DNA from: CAZNPU01 sp964575335 | Lineage (GTDB): Bacteria > Planctomycetota > Phycisphaerae > Phycisphaerales > SM1A02 | DNA: 61,906 nucleotides | Reading direction: 5' to 3' | NCBI GenBank assembly: GCA_964575335.1 | Contig: CAZNPU010000018.1 | Coordinates: 1 to 61,906 of the forward strand | In this document: positions 25,649 through 33,578 of the stretch, piece after piece | Position numbering within the stretch: the stretch's first letter is position 1 | Layout: each line of letters opens with the position of its first letter | Made by a program: the position numbers and the translations under genes | Notes under the pieces: generated by a model | The model's input: only the letters and a program-made list of their open reading frames with translations | Told to the model about the DNA's origin: nothing | Database searches by the model: none

Positions 25649-25735
25649 GAGTCGTGCTCCAGTCGATCTTCCCGGCGGGTGTGTTCATGCCGGGCGAACT
25701 TGCCGGCGCGGAAACACGCCGGGTTGTTGAATAAA

Positions 25736-25852
25736 TCATCCTTGGCGCTGCTTGAGGCGCTTGTTCTTCTTGTTGATGACGAACCGCTTGCCTTTTCGGA
25801 TAACGATCTGGCAATCCTTGGTCAGTCGTTTGATGCTGCTTCGAACTTTCAT
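25736..25852 (-). CDS. rpmJ: 50S ribosomal protein L36, zinc-free form
   Basis: A 38-residue protein beginning MKVRSSIKRLTKDCQIVIRK and ending LKQRQG, which is L36 in its usual place between infA and rpsM. The classical form binds zinc with Cys-x2-Cys...Cys...His. Here only one cysteine remains (KDCQ), and the other ligands are replaced (LTKD in place of LCxxC; INKKN in place of the third Cys). So this is the zinc-independent C- form. No second L36 gene is in the window. S14 shows the same loss. Confidence 0.95.
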   Translation of the reverse strand: MKVRSSIKRLTKDCQIVIRKGKRFVINKKNKRLKQRQG

Positions 25853-25941
25853 GAGAGTCGTTCCCGCTGTCAATGCCCTTGCCATCGAATGGGATGAGAA
25901 GGACAGGTGAATCTGGATCTCGAGCTATCTGTCTGTCTGCG

Positions 25942-26157
25942 TCAATGCCTGAATGTGATGCGCCCCTTGGTCATATCGTACGGGCTAATTTCAACCGTCA
26001 CCTTGTCGCCAGGCAGGATGCGAATGAAGAACTTTCGCATTTTGCCGCTCACGTAGGCCAGAATGTCCTGCCCGTTGGGCAGTCTGACCTTGAAGCGAGC
26101 ATCGGGCAAGGCTTCAATGACCTCGGCTTCAAGACTGATTTTCTCCTCTTTGGCCAT
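25942..26157 (-). CDS. infA: Translation initiation factor IF-1
   Basis: IF-1 binds the A site of the 30S subunit during initiation. The 71-residue product starts MAKEEKISLEAEVIEALPDA and has the S1-like OB fold with FKVRLPNGQDILAYVSGKMR, FIRILPGDKVTVEISPYD and the ending MTKGRITFRH. The ATG at 26157 lies four bases after the secY stop, and its GAGG ribosome binding site is in the end of secY, so translation of the two is probably linked. map and adk, often between secY and infA, are absent. Confidence 0.97.
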   Translation of the reverse strand: MAKEEKISLEAEVIEALPDARFKVRLPNGQDILAYVSGKMRKFFIRILPGDKVTVEISPYDMTKGRITFRH

Positions 26158-26161
26158 GCGG

Positions 26162-27574
26162 TTAACCTCTTCGGCTCCGAACACGCGGGGCGCGGCCGTG
26201 CTCACCACCGCTCAGGAAACCTGCGTAGTTCCGCATCAGGAGATTCGCCTCGATGCGCTGAATCAAATCTAAGCATACGCTGACAACGATCAACAATCCT
26301 GTTCCGCCGAGAAAGCTGGCGACAAAGAACGGAATCTGCATCTGATGGGCCACGATTGACGGAATCACCGCAATCACCGCCAGGAAGCCGGCGCCGACAT
26401 AGGTGACGCGCTCGACCACCGTTTCCAGATACTCCGCGGTGCGAGGCCCTGGCCGAAGTCCCGGAATGAAGCTGCCGTTGTCGCGAAGCTGCTTGGCCAT
26501 GTCTTCCGGGCTGAAGACCACCGTGGTCCAGAAGTAGCTGAAGAAGTAGATCAGCAGGATTTCCAGAACCACATAGGGATATTCGCCCATCTGGAAGTTG
26601 TTGTTCAGGAAGATCGTGACCGTCTGCCACCAGCCAGGCGAGTCGCCCGTTGTCGCCACGTTGGCCAGGTAGCCGAAGAACGCCGACGGGAAGATCAGCA
26701 GCGAGCTGGCGAAGATGATCGGCATGACGCCTGCGTGATTGACCCGCAGCGGCAGATAGTGCTTCTGCCCGCCGTAAACCTTCCGCCCACGTGTGTGCTT
26801 GGCCTGCTGAATGGGAATGCGACGCTGCGCTACCGTGATCAGAATCGCACCGGCTACAACGAGCACGAATGCGCCGGCCAGGAACAGCACGCCCGGCAGG
26901 CCGATGGTTCCGCTCTCTGCCTGCTGGCTGGGATTGAAGTTCTGCACAACCCACTGCACCGCATACGGCATCTGGGAAATGATGCCCGCGGTCAGAATCA
27001 GCGACACGCCGTTGCCGATGCCGTATTTGTCAATCTGCTCACCAAGCCACATCAGGAACACGCTGCCTGCGGTCAGTGCGGTGATTCCCGATAAGTAGAA
27101 CACGACAATGCTGCCCGGCTGCAGAAACTCTTCAATCACCAGTCGCTGACCGGTGAGATATTTCAGCCACATGACCGACTGGATCACGCACATCGCAATG
27201 GTGGCGTAGCGCGTCCACTCGGTGAGCTTCTGCTGGCCTGACGCCCCTTCCTTACGCAGTTCCTGCAGACGCGGCACCGCTGTTTGCAGCAACTGGAAGA
27301 TGATCGAGGCCGTGATGTACGGCATGATGCCCAGGCCGAAGATCGTTGACTGGCTGAAGGATCCGCCCGAGAAAATCTGCGCATACATCAGGAACTTGCC
27401 GAAACCGGTCGCGTTCTCTGCAGCGGCTTCCGCAGCCTGGCGCATGGCGGTTTGATCGACAGCGGGCAGTGGAATCCAGAACCCGATGCGATAAATCGCC
27501 AGCATGCCGATGGTGAACAGCACCCTGTTGCGAAGTTCGGGGATCCTGAAGATGTTGATGACAGCTTGAAGCAT
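26162..27574 (-). CDS. secY: Protein translocase subunit SecY
   Basis: The pore-forming subunit of the Sec translocon in the inner membrane. The 470-residue product has ten hydrophobic segments and characteristic blocks: IFRIPELRNRVLFTIGMLAI at the start, FSGGSFSQSTIFGLGIMPYI with the plug region, LTEWTRYATI, GIGNGVSLILTAGI, and LLIYFFSYFWTTVVFSPEDM before the C-terminal DLIQRIEANLLMRNY. Length is slightly above the 435-445 usual. It sits in the standard place after rplO and before infA and ends only four bases before infA. Confidence 0.98.
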   Translation of the reverse strand: MLQAVINIFRIPELRNRVLFTIGMLAIYRIGFWIPLPAVDQTAMRQAAEAAAENATGFGKFLMYAQIFSGGSFSQSTIFGLGIMPYITASIIFQLLQTAVPRLQELRKEGASGQQKLTEWTRYATIAMCVIQSVMWLKYLTGQRLVIEEFLQPGSIVVFYLSGITALTAGSVFLMWLGEQIDKYGIGNGVSLILTAGIISQMPYAVQWVVQNFNPSQQAESGTIGLPGVLFLAGAFVLVVAGAILITVAQRRIPIQQAKHTRGRKVYGGQKHYLPLRVNHAGVMPIIFASSLLIFPSAFFGYLANVATTGDSPGWWQTVTIFLNNNFQMGEYPYVVLEILLIYFFSYFWTTVVFSPEDMAKQLRDNGSFIPGLRPGPRTAEYLETVVERVTYVGAGFLAVIAVIPSIVAHQMQIPFFVASFLGGTGLLIVVSVCLDLIQRIEANLLMRNYAGFLSGGEHGRAPRVRSRRG

Positions 27575-27648
27575 GTGTTTGGTCGCGTGGGTGTCGCTGG
27601 AATCGAACTGAAGCTTAACGGAGTGTCAAGCGTAGGAGTCGCGGGGCA

Positions 27649-28188
27649 TTACTTCTTGCTGCCGTCAGCAGTTTTGGATTTCTTTGACGCCTTGGCTCCG
27701 CCACCGGCAGCCGCAGCGGCTTCGCGGGTCCACTTGGTCATGGGCAGTTCGGTCACGCTGCCACCCGCCGCTTCAATCTTGGCCTTGGCCGACGCGGAGA
27801 ACTTTTCTGCCGCCACGGTCAGTTTCTTGGTCAGTTCGCCCTCGCCGAGGACCTTCAACGGCAGCTTGGTGTCGCGAATGACGCCGGCAGCAGCGAGTGT
27901 CTGGGCGTTGATCTCATCGCCATCATTGGCGATCGCTTCCAGCGCCTTGACATTGACGATGTGGAAGACCTTCTTGAACGGCGCGTTGGAGAACCCACGC
28001 TTGGGCATCTTCTGGATGAAGTTGATCTGACCGCCCTGGTACTGGGGTCGCAGGCTCCAGCCCGAACGAGAGGCCGCGCCCTTATGGCCACGGCCGGAGG
28101 TCTTGCCTGCACCGCTGCTCTCGCCGCGGCCGACACGTCGACGCGCCTTGTACTTGCCAACTTTTTCGGTGATCTCATGGATCATCAT
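27649..28188 (-). CDS. rplO: 50S ribosomal protein L15
   Basis: L15 is a large-subunit protein that binds 23S rRNA late in assembly. The N-terminal glycine-rich arm is typical: KARRRVGRGESSGAGKTSGR and GHKGAASRSGW, then MPKRGFSNAPFKK. From the ATG at 28188 it has 179 residues, longer than the usual 145-150, because of an Ala/Gly/Lys-rich tail ending KASKKSKTADGSKK. A second ATG follows immediately, so the start is certain within one codon. It directly follows rpsE; rpmD, normally between the two, is absent, and only 119 bases separate them. Confidence 0.96.
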   Translation of the reverse strand: MMIHEITEKVGKYKARRRVGRGESSGAGKTSGRGHKGAASRSGWSLRPQYQGGQINFIQKMPKRGFSNAPFKKVFHIVNVKALEAIANDGDEINAQTLAAAGVIRDTKLPLKVLGEGELTKKLTVAAEKFSASAKAKIEAAGGSVTELPMTKWTREAAAAAGGGAKASKKSKTADGSKK

Positions 28189-28307
28189 GATGACGAACTC
28201 TCCGGCCTTCGCGGCCACTCATCTGCTGGATTGAAGAACGAATCACGCGATCGATATTAAGCCGCCAGATTCGACTTCTTCGGATTCAACTCAACTCAGG
28301 TACAAAC

Positions 28308-29018
28308 TCACTCAGTGCTGCTGTCGCCTTCATCAGCGGCGCCATGCTCGGCAGCTTCATCACGCCGCCTGCGTCCGCCTGCGCCGCCACGACCACCGCC
28401 GCGGCCACCCCGGCCCCGACCGCCCTTGGCGTCCTGGCCGACAACGTTGACCGGAGCCTGGGCCTTCTCACCCGTGCTGGTGGTGGTCATAAAGGCCTTG
28501 CTGCGCTCGATGGCTTCTTCGACGAGGGTCGTGCCGACATCAACGCCGCGAAGCGAGACGATCAATTCCTTGGAACGAAGCTGGCTGAGGCCGTTCATCA
28601 CCGCCTTGACCAGGTTCTTGGGATTGGTTGAGCCGTAGGCCTTGGTCAGGCAGTCCTGCACGCCCACCATTTCAAGCGGCGCACGCACCGCAGCACCAGC
28701 AATAACGCCAGTACCCGGGGACGCGGGCAGGATGCGCACCTTGCACGCACCGAACTTGCCGGTGACTGCGTGAGGAATGGTGCGGCCGGCAAGCGGGAAC
28801 GATTGCAGCCTCCGCCTGGCGACCTTCTGGGCTTTCTCGATCGCCTGCGGCACCTGGTTGGCTTTTGCATACCCGATGCCGACGCGGCCGTTTCGATCAC
28901 CCACTACAACCAGCGAGGAAAAGCTGAACCGGCGACCACCCTTCACGGTGGCGGAAGTTCGGTACACTCCGACGGTCGTCGATTCAAGATCTGTTTGTTC
29001 GTCAAGCAGTTCAGCCAT
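28308..29018 (-). CDS. rpsE: 30S ribosomal protein S5 with RGG-like tail
   Basis: S5 helps keep decoding accurate and contacts S4 and S8. The core (from about residue 15) has TSATVKGGRRFSFSSLVVVG, RVGIGYAKANQVPQAIEKA, and the dsRBD-like and C-terminal parts GTGVIAGAAVRAPLEMVGV and GSTNPKNLVKA. From the ATG at 29018 it has 236 residues, against about 165 usual. The excess is C-terminal: an Arg/Gly-rich run (AKGGRGRGGRGGGRGG) followed by RRRRDEAAEHGAADEGDSS. RGG-type tails are rare on bacterial ribosomal proteins and may add RNA contacts. Neighbours are rplR and rplO. Confidence 0.96.
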   Translation of the reverse strand: MAELLDEQTDLESTTVGVYRTSATVKGGRRFSFSSLVVVGDRNGRVGIGYAKANQVPQAIEKAQKVARRRLQSFPLAGRTIPHAVTGKFGACKVRILPASPGTGVIAGAAVRAPLEMVGVQDCLTKAYGSTNPKNLVKAVMNGLSQLRSKELIVSLRGVDVGTTLVEEAIERSKAFMTTTSTGEKAQAPVNVVGQDAKGGRGRGGRGGGRGGAGGRRRRDEAAEHGAADEGDSSTE

Positions 29019-29075
29019 TTGAATTCTCGAAAAATCAGCCGCGTGCAGCACGCGCACAGGCGGCATGTGAAAAGG

Positions 29076-29438
29076 TCAGAATTGCAATCCCCCTTCGCGG
29101 GCGCCGTCGGCTAGTGCCTTGACGCGACCGTGAAACCGGAATCCGTTGCGGTCAAAGACGATCTTGGTGATGCCAGCGCTGACAGCTCGCTCAGCGATGG
29201 TCTTGCCCACCGCCGCCGCCGCATCACGGTTGCCGCCCTTCTCCATCTTGTTGCCTTTTTCAACAGTTGATGCGGAGACGAGGGTGCGGCCGGTGAGATC
29301 GTCCACCAGTTGGGCATAAATGTGCTTTGCGCTGCGGAACACCGTCAACCGCGGACGGTCCGGAACGCCAAAAAGACGCTTGCGGATTCCGCGTTTGCGG
29401 CGCATACGCTTGTGAACTTTGAGCTGATTGCGATCCAT
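29076..29438 (-). CDS. rplR: 50S ribosomal protein L18
   Basis: L18 binds 5S rRNA with L5 and L25 in the central protuberance. The 120-residue product starts MDRNQLKVHKRMRRKRGIRK and has RPRLTVFRSAKHIYAQLVDD, ASTVEKGNKM-type loop and the ending ITKIVFDRNGFRFHGRVKA. I place the start at 29438, as the preceding in-frame sequence has no L18 character. Length is normal. It lies between rplF and rpsE. Confidence 0.97.
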   Translation of the reverse strand: MDRNQLKVHKRMRRKRGIRKRLFGVPDRPRLTVFRSAKHIYAQLVDDLTGRTLVSASTVEKGNKMEKGGNRDAAAAVGKTIAERAVSAGITKIVFDRNGFRFHGRVKALADGAREGGLQF

Positions 29439-29489
29439 AGCTGCTTTCCTTCGGGCCACGGACGACCCGCCTGTTTCATCCACCTTGGC

Positions 29490-30047
29490 TTACGCGCCAA
29501 ACACCTTGCCCTGCTTGCGCTGAATGACTTCGTCAGCGTACTTGATGCCCTTGCCGTTATATGGCTCCGGCGGCCGCTTGGCGCGAATTTCCGCAGCGAA
29601 CTCGCCTACAGCCGCCTTGTCCGGCCCGCTGACCACAATGGCGTTGCCTTCGACGGCAAACTCCACGCCTGGCGGAGGAGTCATGGTGATGGCGTTGGCG
29701 AACCCCAGGTTCAACTGCAGGTTCCTGCCTGCCATCTTCGGTCCCCAGCCGACGCCGATGACCTCCAGCCGCTTGGTGTACCCTTCGGTCACGCCGACGA
29801 CCATGTTGCGAATCTGGGCGCGGGTGGTGCCCCACAGCGCACGGGCAACCTTGTTCTCCATCTGGCTCTCATCGATCGAGCACGTGATGGATTTTTCATC
29901 CTGATTCCAGGTTACGTTCACTTCAGGGCGATACGTGAACGACAGTCTGCCCTTTGGCCCCTCAACCGTAATCGTACGGGTGGCGGGGTCAAGGTTCACC
30001 TTGACGGCTGCGGGCACTGCGATTGGCTGTTTTCCGATACGAGACAT
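29490..30047 (-). CDS. rplF: 50S ribosomal protein L6
   Basis: L6 lies near the GTPase-associated centre. The 185-residue product starts MSRIGKQPIAVPAAVKVNL and has EGPKGRLSF, ALWGTTRAQIRNMVVGVTEG, YTKRLEVIGVGWGPKMAGRN and the ending KRPPEPYNGKGIKYADEVI followed by KQGKVFGA. Two alpha-beta repeats of about 80 residues are seen. The ATG at 30047 was chosen because translation upstream lacks L6 features. It follows rpsH with a spacer of 106 bases that contains a hairpin and copies of the GAGTTCC motif. Confidence 0.97.
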   Translation of the reverse strand: MSRIGKQPIAVPAAVKVNLDPATRTITVEGPKGRLSFTYRPEVNVTWNQDEKSITCSIDESQMENKVARALWGTTRAQIRNMVVGVTEGYTKRLEVIGVGWGPKMAGRNLQLNLGFANAITMTPPPGVEFAVEGNAIVVSGPDKAAVGEFAAEIRAKRPPEPYNGKGIKYADEVIQRKQGKVFGA

Positions 30048-30113
30048 AACAACTGTTTCCGATACTTCAGTTCCGAGTTTTGCTCTGCATGAACTGAGCG
30101 ATGAGTTCCAGAA

Positions 30114-30143
30114 GAGTTCCGGGAGCAACATCGCTCGGAACTC
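30114..30143. repeat. Inverted repeat of the GAGTTCC motif in the rpsH-rplF spacer
   Basis: GAGTTCC (30114-30120) pairs with GGAACTC (30137-30143), with a further AGC/GCT pairing inside. GAGTTCCGA-like words recur in other spacers of this ribosomal cluster (see findings). No U-tract follows on either strand, so this is not a standard terminator. Confidence 0.5.
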
Positions 30144-30153
30144 GGCATGTGCA

Positions 30154-30552
30154 TCAGGTGACGATGGCCACAACCTCGCCGCCAACCTTCTTCTCGCGGC
30201 AGGCACGATCGCTCAACACACCACTGCTGGTGGAGACGATGGCGATGCCCAGGCCCTGCAGCGGGCGAGGCAGGTCAGCCACACCGCTGTAGGCGCGACG
30301 GCCGGGCTTGGACACACGGTCGATGGTGTTGATGAGCCGTTCGCCGCGCTGGCCATACTTGAGGGTGATGTTCAAGATGCCCTGGCGGCCGTCATCAATC
30401 ACCTCGTAGGACGTAATATAGCCTTCGTCCTTGAGCACCTGTGCGATGCCGCGATTGAGTTTGTTGTTCAGACACTTCACGGTGCGAGCGTTGTTGCGCG
30501 TCGCGTTGCGAATCCGTGTGAGCATGTCTGCGGTGAGATCTTGCTGAGCCAT
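30154..30552 (-). CDS. rpsH: 30S ribosomal protein S8
   Basis: S8 binds the central domain of 16S rRNA and in E. coli represses the spc operon. The 132-residue product starts MAQQDLTADMLTRIRNATRN, has LKDEGYITSYEVIDDGRQGI and the C-terminal signature IDRVSKPGRRAYSGVADLPR with GLGIAIVSTSSGVLSDRACR and GGEVVAIV. The Ser-Thr-Ser/Gly-x2-Ser loop typical of S8 is present. Length is normal. It follows rpsN by 70 bases. Confidence 0.97.
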   Translation of the reverse strand: MAQQDLTADMLTRIRNATRNNARTVKCLNNKLNRGIAQVLKDEGYITSYEVIDDGRQGILNITLKYGQRGERLINTIDRVSKPGRRAYSGVADLPRPLQGLGIAIVSTSSGVLSDRACREKKVGGEVVAIVT

Positions 30553-30622
30553 TGCTAACTCCGTAGCTCGACGCATCGTGCCGGGCCAACACCCGGCCTG
30601 AGAGCCGAAGCGCGATTGTCCT

Positions 30623-30808
30623 TTACCAACTTGCCTTCCGCATGCCGGGAATCATGCCCTGCAGCGCCAGTTCTCGAAGCACGATCCGGCTGACGCCGAA
30701 CTTGCGGTACACGCCGCGGGCGCGGCCGGTGATCTGGCACCGGTTGCGTTTGCGGGTGGAGAACTTGGGCTTCTGATTCATGCGGGCGAATACGCGTTTA
30801 CTTGCCAT
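30623..30808 (-). CDS. rpsN: 30S ribosomal protein S14, short type without zinc cysteines
   Basis: The 61-residue product has the length of zinc-type short S14 (MASKRVFARMNQKPKFSTRK, then GRARGVYRKFGVSRIVLREL and the ending GMIPGMRKASW). In zinc S14 the segment reads Cys-x2-Cys...Cys-x2-Cys. Here only the first cysteine is left (RNRCQITG in place of RCERCG; VSRIV in place of LCRIC). So the zinc site is lost while the short scaffold is kept. With the zinc-free L36, this suggests a ribosome adapted to low zinc, or a lineage trait. Start is preceded by GGAA. Confidence 0.95.
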   Translation of the reverse strand: MASKRVFARMNQKPKFSTRKRNRCQITGRARGVYRKFGVSRIVLRELALQGMIPGMRKASW

Positions 30809-30878
30809 ATTGCTGAGTTCCGAAGAGTGATTCCAAGGCGTGCGTCAGTGTCACTGTCGTTACGATTTCCTGTTTTTT

Positions 30879-31460
30879 TTACTGCTGTTCGGGCCTCACG
30901 AAGGGCATGCCCAGTTCGCGAAGCACAAACTTGCTCATTTCCGGCGTGGAATTTTCAAACACCACGTTGATGTGCATGCCGTGGTTGAACGTCACGTTGG
31001 CCATGTTGATTTCCGGCCACACGGCTTGCTCGGTAAGCCCCATGGAATAATTGCCGGCTTTATCGAACGAGTCATCCCGAACGCCGCGGAAGTCTTTGAT
31101 ACGCGGAATGGCCAAGTTCATCAGACGGTCGAGGAAGTGCCACATGCGATCGCGGCGAAGCGTGACCATGAACGCCGAAGGCGCGCCTGCACGAACCTTG
31201 AAGTTGGCCACCGACTTGCGGGCGTTGATCATGATGGGCCGCTGGCCGGTGATCGTTGAGAGGGTGCTGACCACGGTGTCGCGGATTTCGGGCTTGAGCT
31301 TCTGATTCTCAAGAAACCGTCCCACGCCGCAGTTCACCACCACCTTGACGATCTTGGGCGCCTGGTGAACGTTCTTCAGACCGAACTCCTTCATGACCTT
31401 GGCCATGACGGTGTCTTGATAGAGTTTCTGGAGTCGGGGTTGTTGCTTCTGGGCGACCAT
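30879..31460 (-). CDS. rplE: 50S ribosomal protein L5
   Basis: L5 binds 5S rRNA and contacts the P-site tRNA from the central protuberance. The 193-residue product has VMKEFGLKNVHQAPKIVKVV, VNCGVGRFLENQK, ITGQRPIMINARKSVANFKV-type sequence, GAPSAFMVTLRRDRMWHFLD, IPRIKDFRGV and the NYSMGLTEQAVWPEI signature. Length is slightly above the usual 179. Start at 31460 as MVAQKQQPRL. It follows rplX by about 100 bases and precedes rpsN. Confidence 0.98.
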   Translation of the reverse strand: MVAQKQQPRLQKLYQDTVMAKVMKEFGLKNVHQAPKIVKVVVNCGVGRFLENQKLKPEIRDTVVSTLSTITGQRPIMINARKSVANFKVRAGAPSAFMVTLRRDRMWHFLDRLMNLAIPRIKDFRGVRDDSFDKAGNYSMGLTEQAVWPEINMANVTFNHGMHINVVFENSTPEMSKFVLRELGMPFVRPEQQ

Positions 31461-31562
31461 GACGGATTCCTGCGGAAACGAAACTTGCTTACTTGAACGA
31501 CGAACTGCTGTACTGACCTAACTCTCTGACTGGAAGCTGCGAACGCTTCGTGCGACGCCTGC

Positions 31563-31907
31563 TTACTTCCCTGACTTGCTGCGCGGCCCGCGCAAGGTGT
31601 GAAGCACCTTGTCGCCGCGCACCGCAATGCGAACCTTGGAGCCGTCGGGATTGACGCGGAAGCGCACGCGGGTGGGCTTGCCGTCAACCACGGGGCTTAC
31701 GTTACTAATGTGGATGGGCATTTCGCGCCGCACAATGCCGCCCTGCGGATTGGTCTGCGTGGGCTTGAGGTGCTTGGCGCGAATGTTCACGCCCTGCACA
31801 ACGACGCGGTCGGACTTGGTGAGAACGCGCAGCACCTCGCCGGTGACGCCTTTGTCCTCACCCGTTGTGACCATTACCAGATCGCCTTTGCGAATGTGTC
31901 GGGCCAT
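31563..31907 (-). CDS. rplX: 50S ribosomal protein L24
   Basis: L24 is an early-assembly protein that nucleates the large subunit near the exit tunnel. The 114-residue product has the KOW motif IRKGDLVMVTTGEDKGVTGE near residues 5-24, VVVQGVNIRAKHLKPTQTNP and GGIVRREMPIHISNV. Length is normal. It starts two bases after the rplN stop, so the two are probably translationally coupled. Confidence 0.97.
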   Translation of the reverse strand: MARHIRKGDLVMVTTGEDKGVTGEVLRVLTKSDRVVVQGVNIRAKHLKPTQTNPQGGIVRREMPIHISNVSPVVDGKPTRVRFRVNPDGSKVRIAVRGDKVLHTLRGPRSKSGK

Positions 31908-31909
31908 GA

Positions 31910-32296
31910 TTAGAGCACCTCCGAAGCCAGCGAGACGATCTTCATGTAGTTCTTCTCGCGAAGTTCACGAGCGACCGCGCCGAAGATGCGGGTGCCCTTG
32001 GGATTACCGTCTTCGTTGATGAGCACGCAGGCGTTGGAGTCGAACCGCACATACGAGCCGTCACTGCGACGGGTGGGATACTTGGTGCGGACGATCACCG
32101 CCTTGACTTTGTCGCCAGGTTTCACGTCGGCATTGGGAAGCGCCTTTTTCACAGAGCAGACGATCCGATCGCCCACGCCGAAACTCCGGCGAGTGAAGCG
32201 GCCCTTGCCGGTCGATCCGCCAAGCACACCGATCATGGCGACGACTTTTGCGCCGCTGTTGTCGGCCACTTCGAGTCTGGTTTCCTTCTGAATCAT
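31910..32296 (-). CDS. rplN: 50S ribosomal protein L14
   Basis: L14 lies at the subunit interface. The 128-residue product starts MIQKETRLEVADNSGAKVVA, with GVGDRIVCSVKKALPNADVK, VKAVIVRTKYPTRRSDGSYV and the ending GTRIFGAVARELREKNYMKI followed by VSLASEVL, all standard. It is six residues longer than E. coli L14 because of a short insertion before GKGRFTRRSFG. It opens the spc part of the cluster; rplX follows with two bases between. Confidence 0.98.
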   Translation of the reverse strand: MIQKETRLEVADNSGAKVVAMIGVLGGSTGKGRFTRRSFGVGDRIVCSVKKALPNADVKPGDKVKAVIVRTKYPTRRSDGSYVRFDSNACVLINEDGNPKGTRIFGAVARELREKNYMKIVSLASEVL

Positions 32297-32387
32297 GACT
32301 TCACTTCGCTTTCAAGATGCTTAAATCCATCCACCAATCCGTTGTCCGGCTCGGGAAAAGCCGTTGCCCGGCAGATTGAGCTGATGG

Positions 32388-32672
32388 CTATTCGTCCCTG
32401 GTTGCTGCCTCCAGCACACGAAGCATGATCCACGATTTGGTCTTCGATATCGGCCGACACTCGGCGATTTCGACCCGGTCGCCCTTTCGAGAGGCGTTCT
32501 GTTCATCATGCACGTGCAACACCGTGCGCTTGCGGACATACTTGCCGTACTTCGGGTGCTTGACCGAGTAGGTGATCGCGACTTTGCGGGTTTTATCCCG
32601 CGAATCGGACTCTACAATTCCCACCTTGCGGGGGGACTTCTCGGGGACCGTAATTTCCTTCGTGTGGCTCAT
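32388..32672 (-). CDS. rpsQ: 30S ribosomal protein S17
   Basis: S17 is an OB-fold protein that binds 16S rRNA early in assembly. The 94-residue product has RKVGIVESDSRDKTRKVAIT, KHPKYGKYVRKRTVLHVHDE and ASRKGDRVEIAECRPISKTK with the ending WIMLRVL. Length is normal. The start has a GGAA about eight bases upstream within a GAGTTCCGA-type repeat (32673-32690). It follows rpmC with a 110-base spacer. Confidence 0.97.
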   Translation of the reverse strand: MSHTKEITVPEKSPRKVGIVESDSRDKTRKVAITYSVKHPKYGKYVRKRTVLHVHDEQNASRKGDRVEIAECRPISKTKSWIMLRVLEAATRDE

Positions 32673-32782
32673 GTGAGTTCCGAGTTCCGAATGCTGAGGG
32701 CCTGCTGTTTCGCTTGCGTGTCTCGCACGTGTTTCAGACTGTCAACGGCGCCTCAATCAAAATTCCTGTTCGTCGTTACGGG

Positions 32783-32983
32783 TTACGCTTTGGCCGCCTT
32801 CCGCCGCATGTTGGCTTCGGTCAGCAGCCGGGCAATGTCTTTGCGAACCTTGCTGAATTGCGAGGTGTCCTGAATCTTCTCCGTGACCGCCTGGTTGCGG
32901 AGTTCGAACAGTCGCTTGCGCAGCCGTTGCGTTTCGACCTTCAGTTCCTCGTCGCTGAGTTTGTGAACTTCTTTGGCTTTCAT
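32783..32983 (-). CDS. rpmC: 50S ribosomal protein L29
   Basis: L29 is a small two-helix protein near the polypeptide exit. The 66-residue product reads MKAKEVHKLSDEELKVETQR at the start, then LFELRNQAVTEKIQDTSQFS and VRKDIARLLTEANMRR, the family's helix-turn-helix pattern with the conserved Leu-Arg-x-Gln. Length is normal. It lies between rplP and rpsQ as in the standard S10 order. Confidence 0.96.
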   Translation of the reverse strand: MKAKEVHKLSDEELKVETQRLRKRLFELRNQAVTEKIQDTSQFSKVRKDIARLLTEANMRRKAAKA

Positions 32984-33066
32984 GGCGGTATCAGAGGGCA
33001 GAATTCAGAAAAACAGTTGTTCCAGACGGCAATGTCATTTCGGACTTGATGTCGCAGGAGCTTCGC

Positions 33067-33486
33067 TCAGACTGTCATGCGGCGGCCGACAAAGCGGCAT
33101 CGCACCGGCATCTTGTGGGCGATACGGGCCAAGGCCTGCTTGGCCATGTCTTCCGACACGCCGGTGATCTCGTAGAGCACCGTGCCGGGCTTGACACGAG
33201 CGGCCCAGTATTCGGTCTCAGCCTTGCCCTTACCCATTCGGGTCTCCAGCGGCTTCTTGGAAATCGGCTTGTCGGGGAAGACGCGAATGTACACCTTGCC
33301 CTGACGACGCAGGAAGTGCATCGCCGCGATACGGCCGGCTTCAATCTGACGGGCTGTGATCCAGTGCGGCTCGAGCGCCTGCAGGCCGTAATCGCCAAAC
33401 GCCACGTAGTTGCCGCGCGTGGCATTGCCCTTGAGCACACCGCGCTGTTGCTTGCGGAACTTGACTCGTTTGGGCATTGCGGGCAT
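33067..33486 (-). CDS. rplP: 50S ribosomal protein L16
   Basis: L16 stabilises tRNA in the A site. The 139-residue product starts MPAMPKRVKFRKQQRGVLKG, has VAFGDYGLQALEPHWITARQ, IEAGRIAAMHFLRRQGKVYI and FPDKPISKKPLETRMGKGKA, and ends with a KMPVRCRFVGRRMTV block. Length is normal. The second Met at 33477 could also be the start, but the first is at the position usual for the family. Neighbours are rpsC and rpmC. Confidence 0.98.
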   Translation of the reverse strand: MPAMPKRVKFRKQQRGVLKGNATRGNYVAFGDYGLQALEPHWITARQIEAGRIAAMHFLRRQGKVYIRVFPDKPISKKPLETRMGKGKAETEYWAARVKPGTVLYEITGVSEDMAKQALARIAHKMPVRCRFVGRRMTV

Positions 33487-33578
33487 GAGGAAGACTCCTG
33501 ACTATCGATCCAAAATTCTCAATTCAACGAACGAAAACAAACAACCAATTCAATCCGATCAACCGACCCCCAGCTTGA

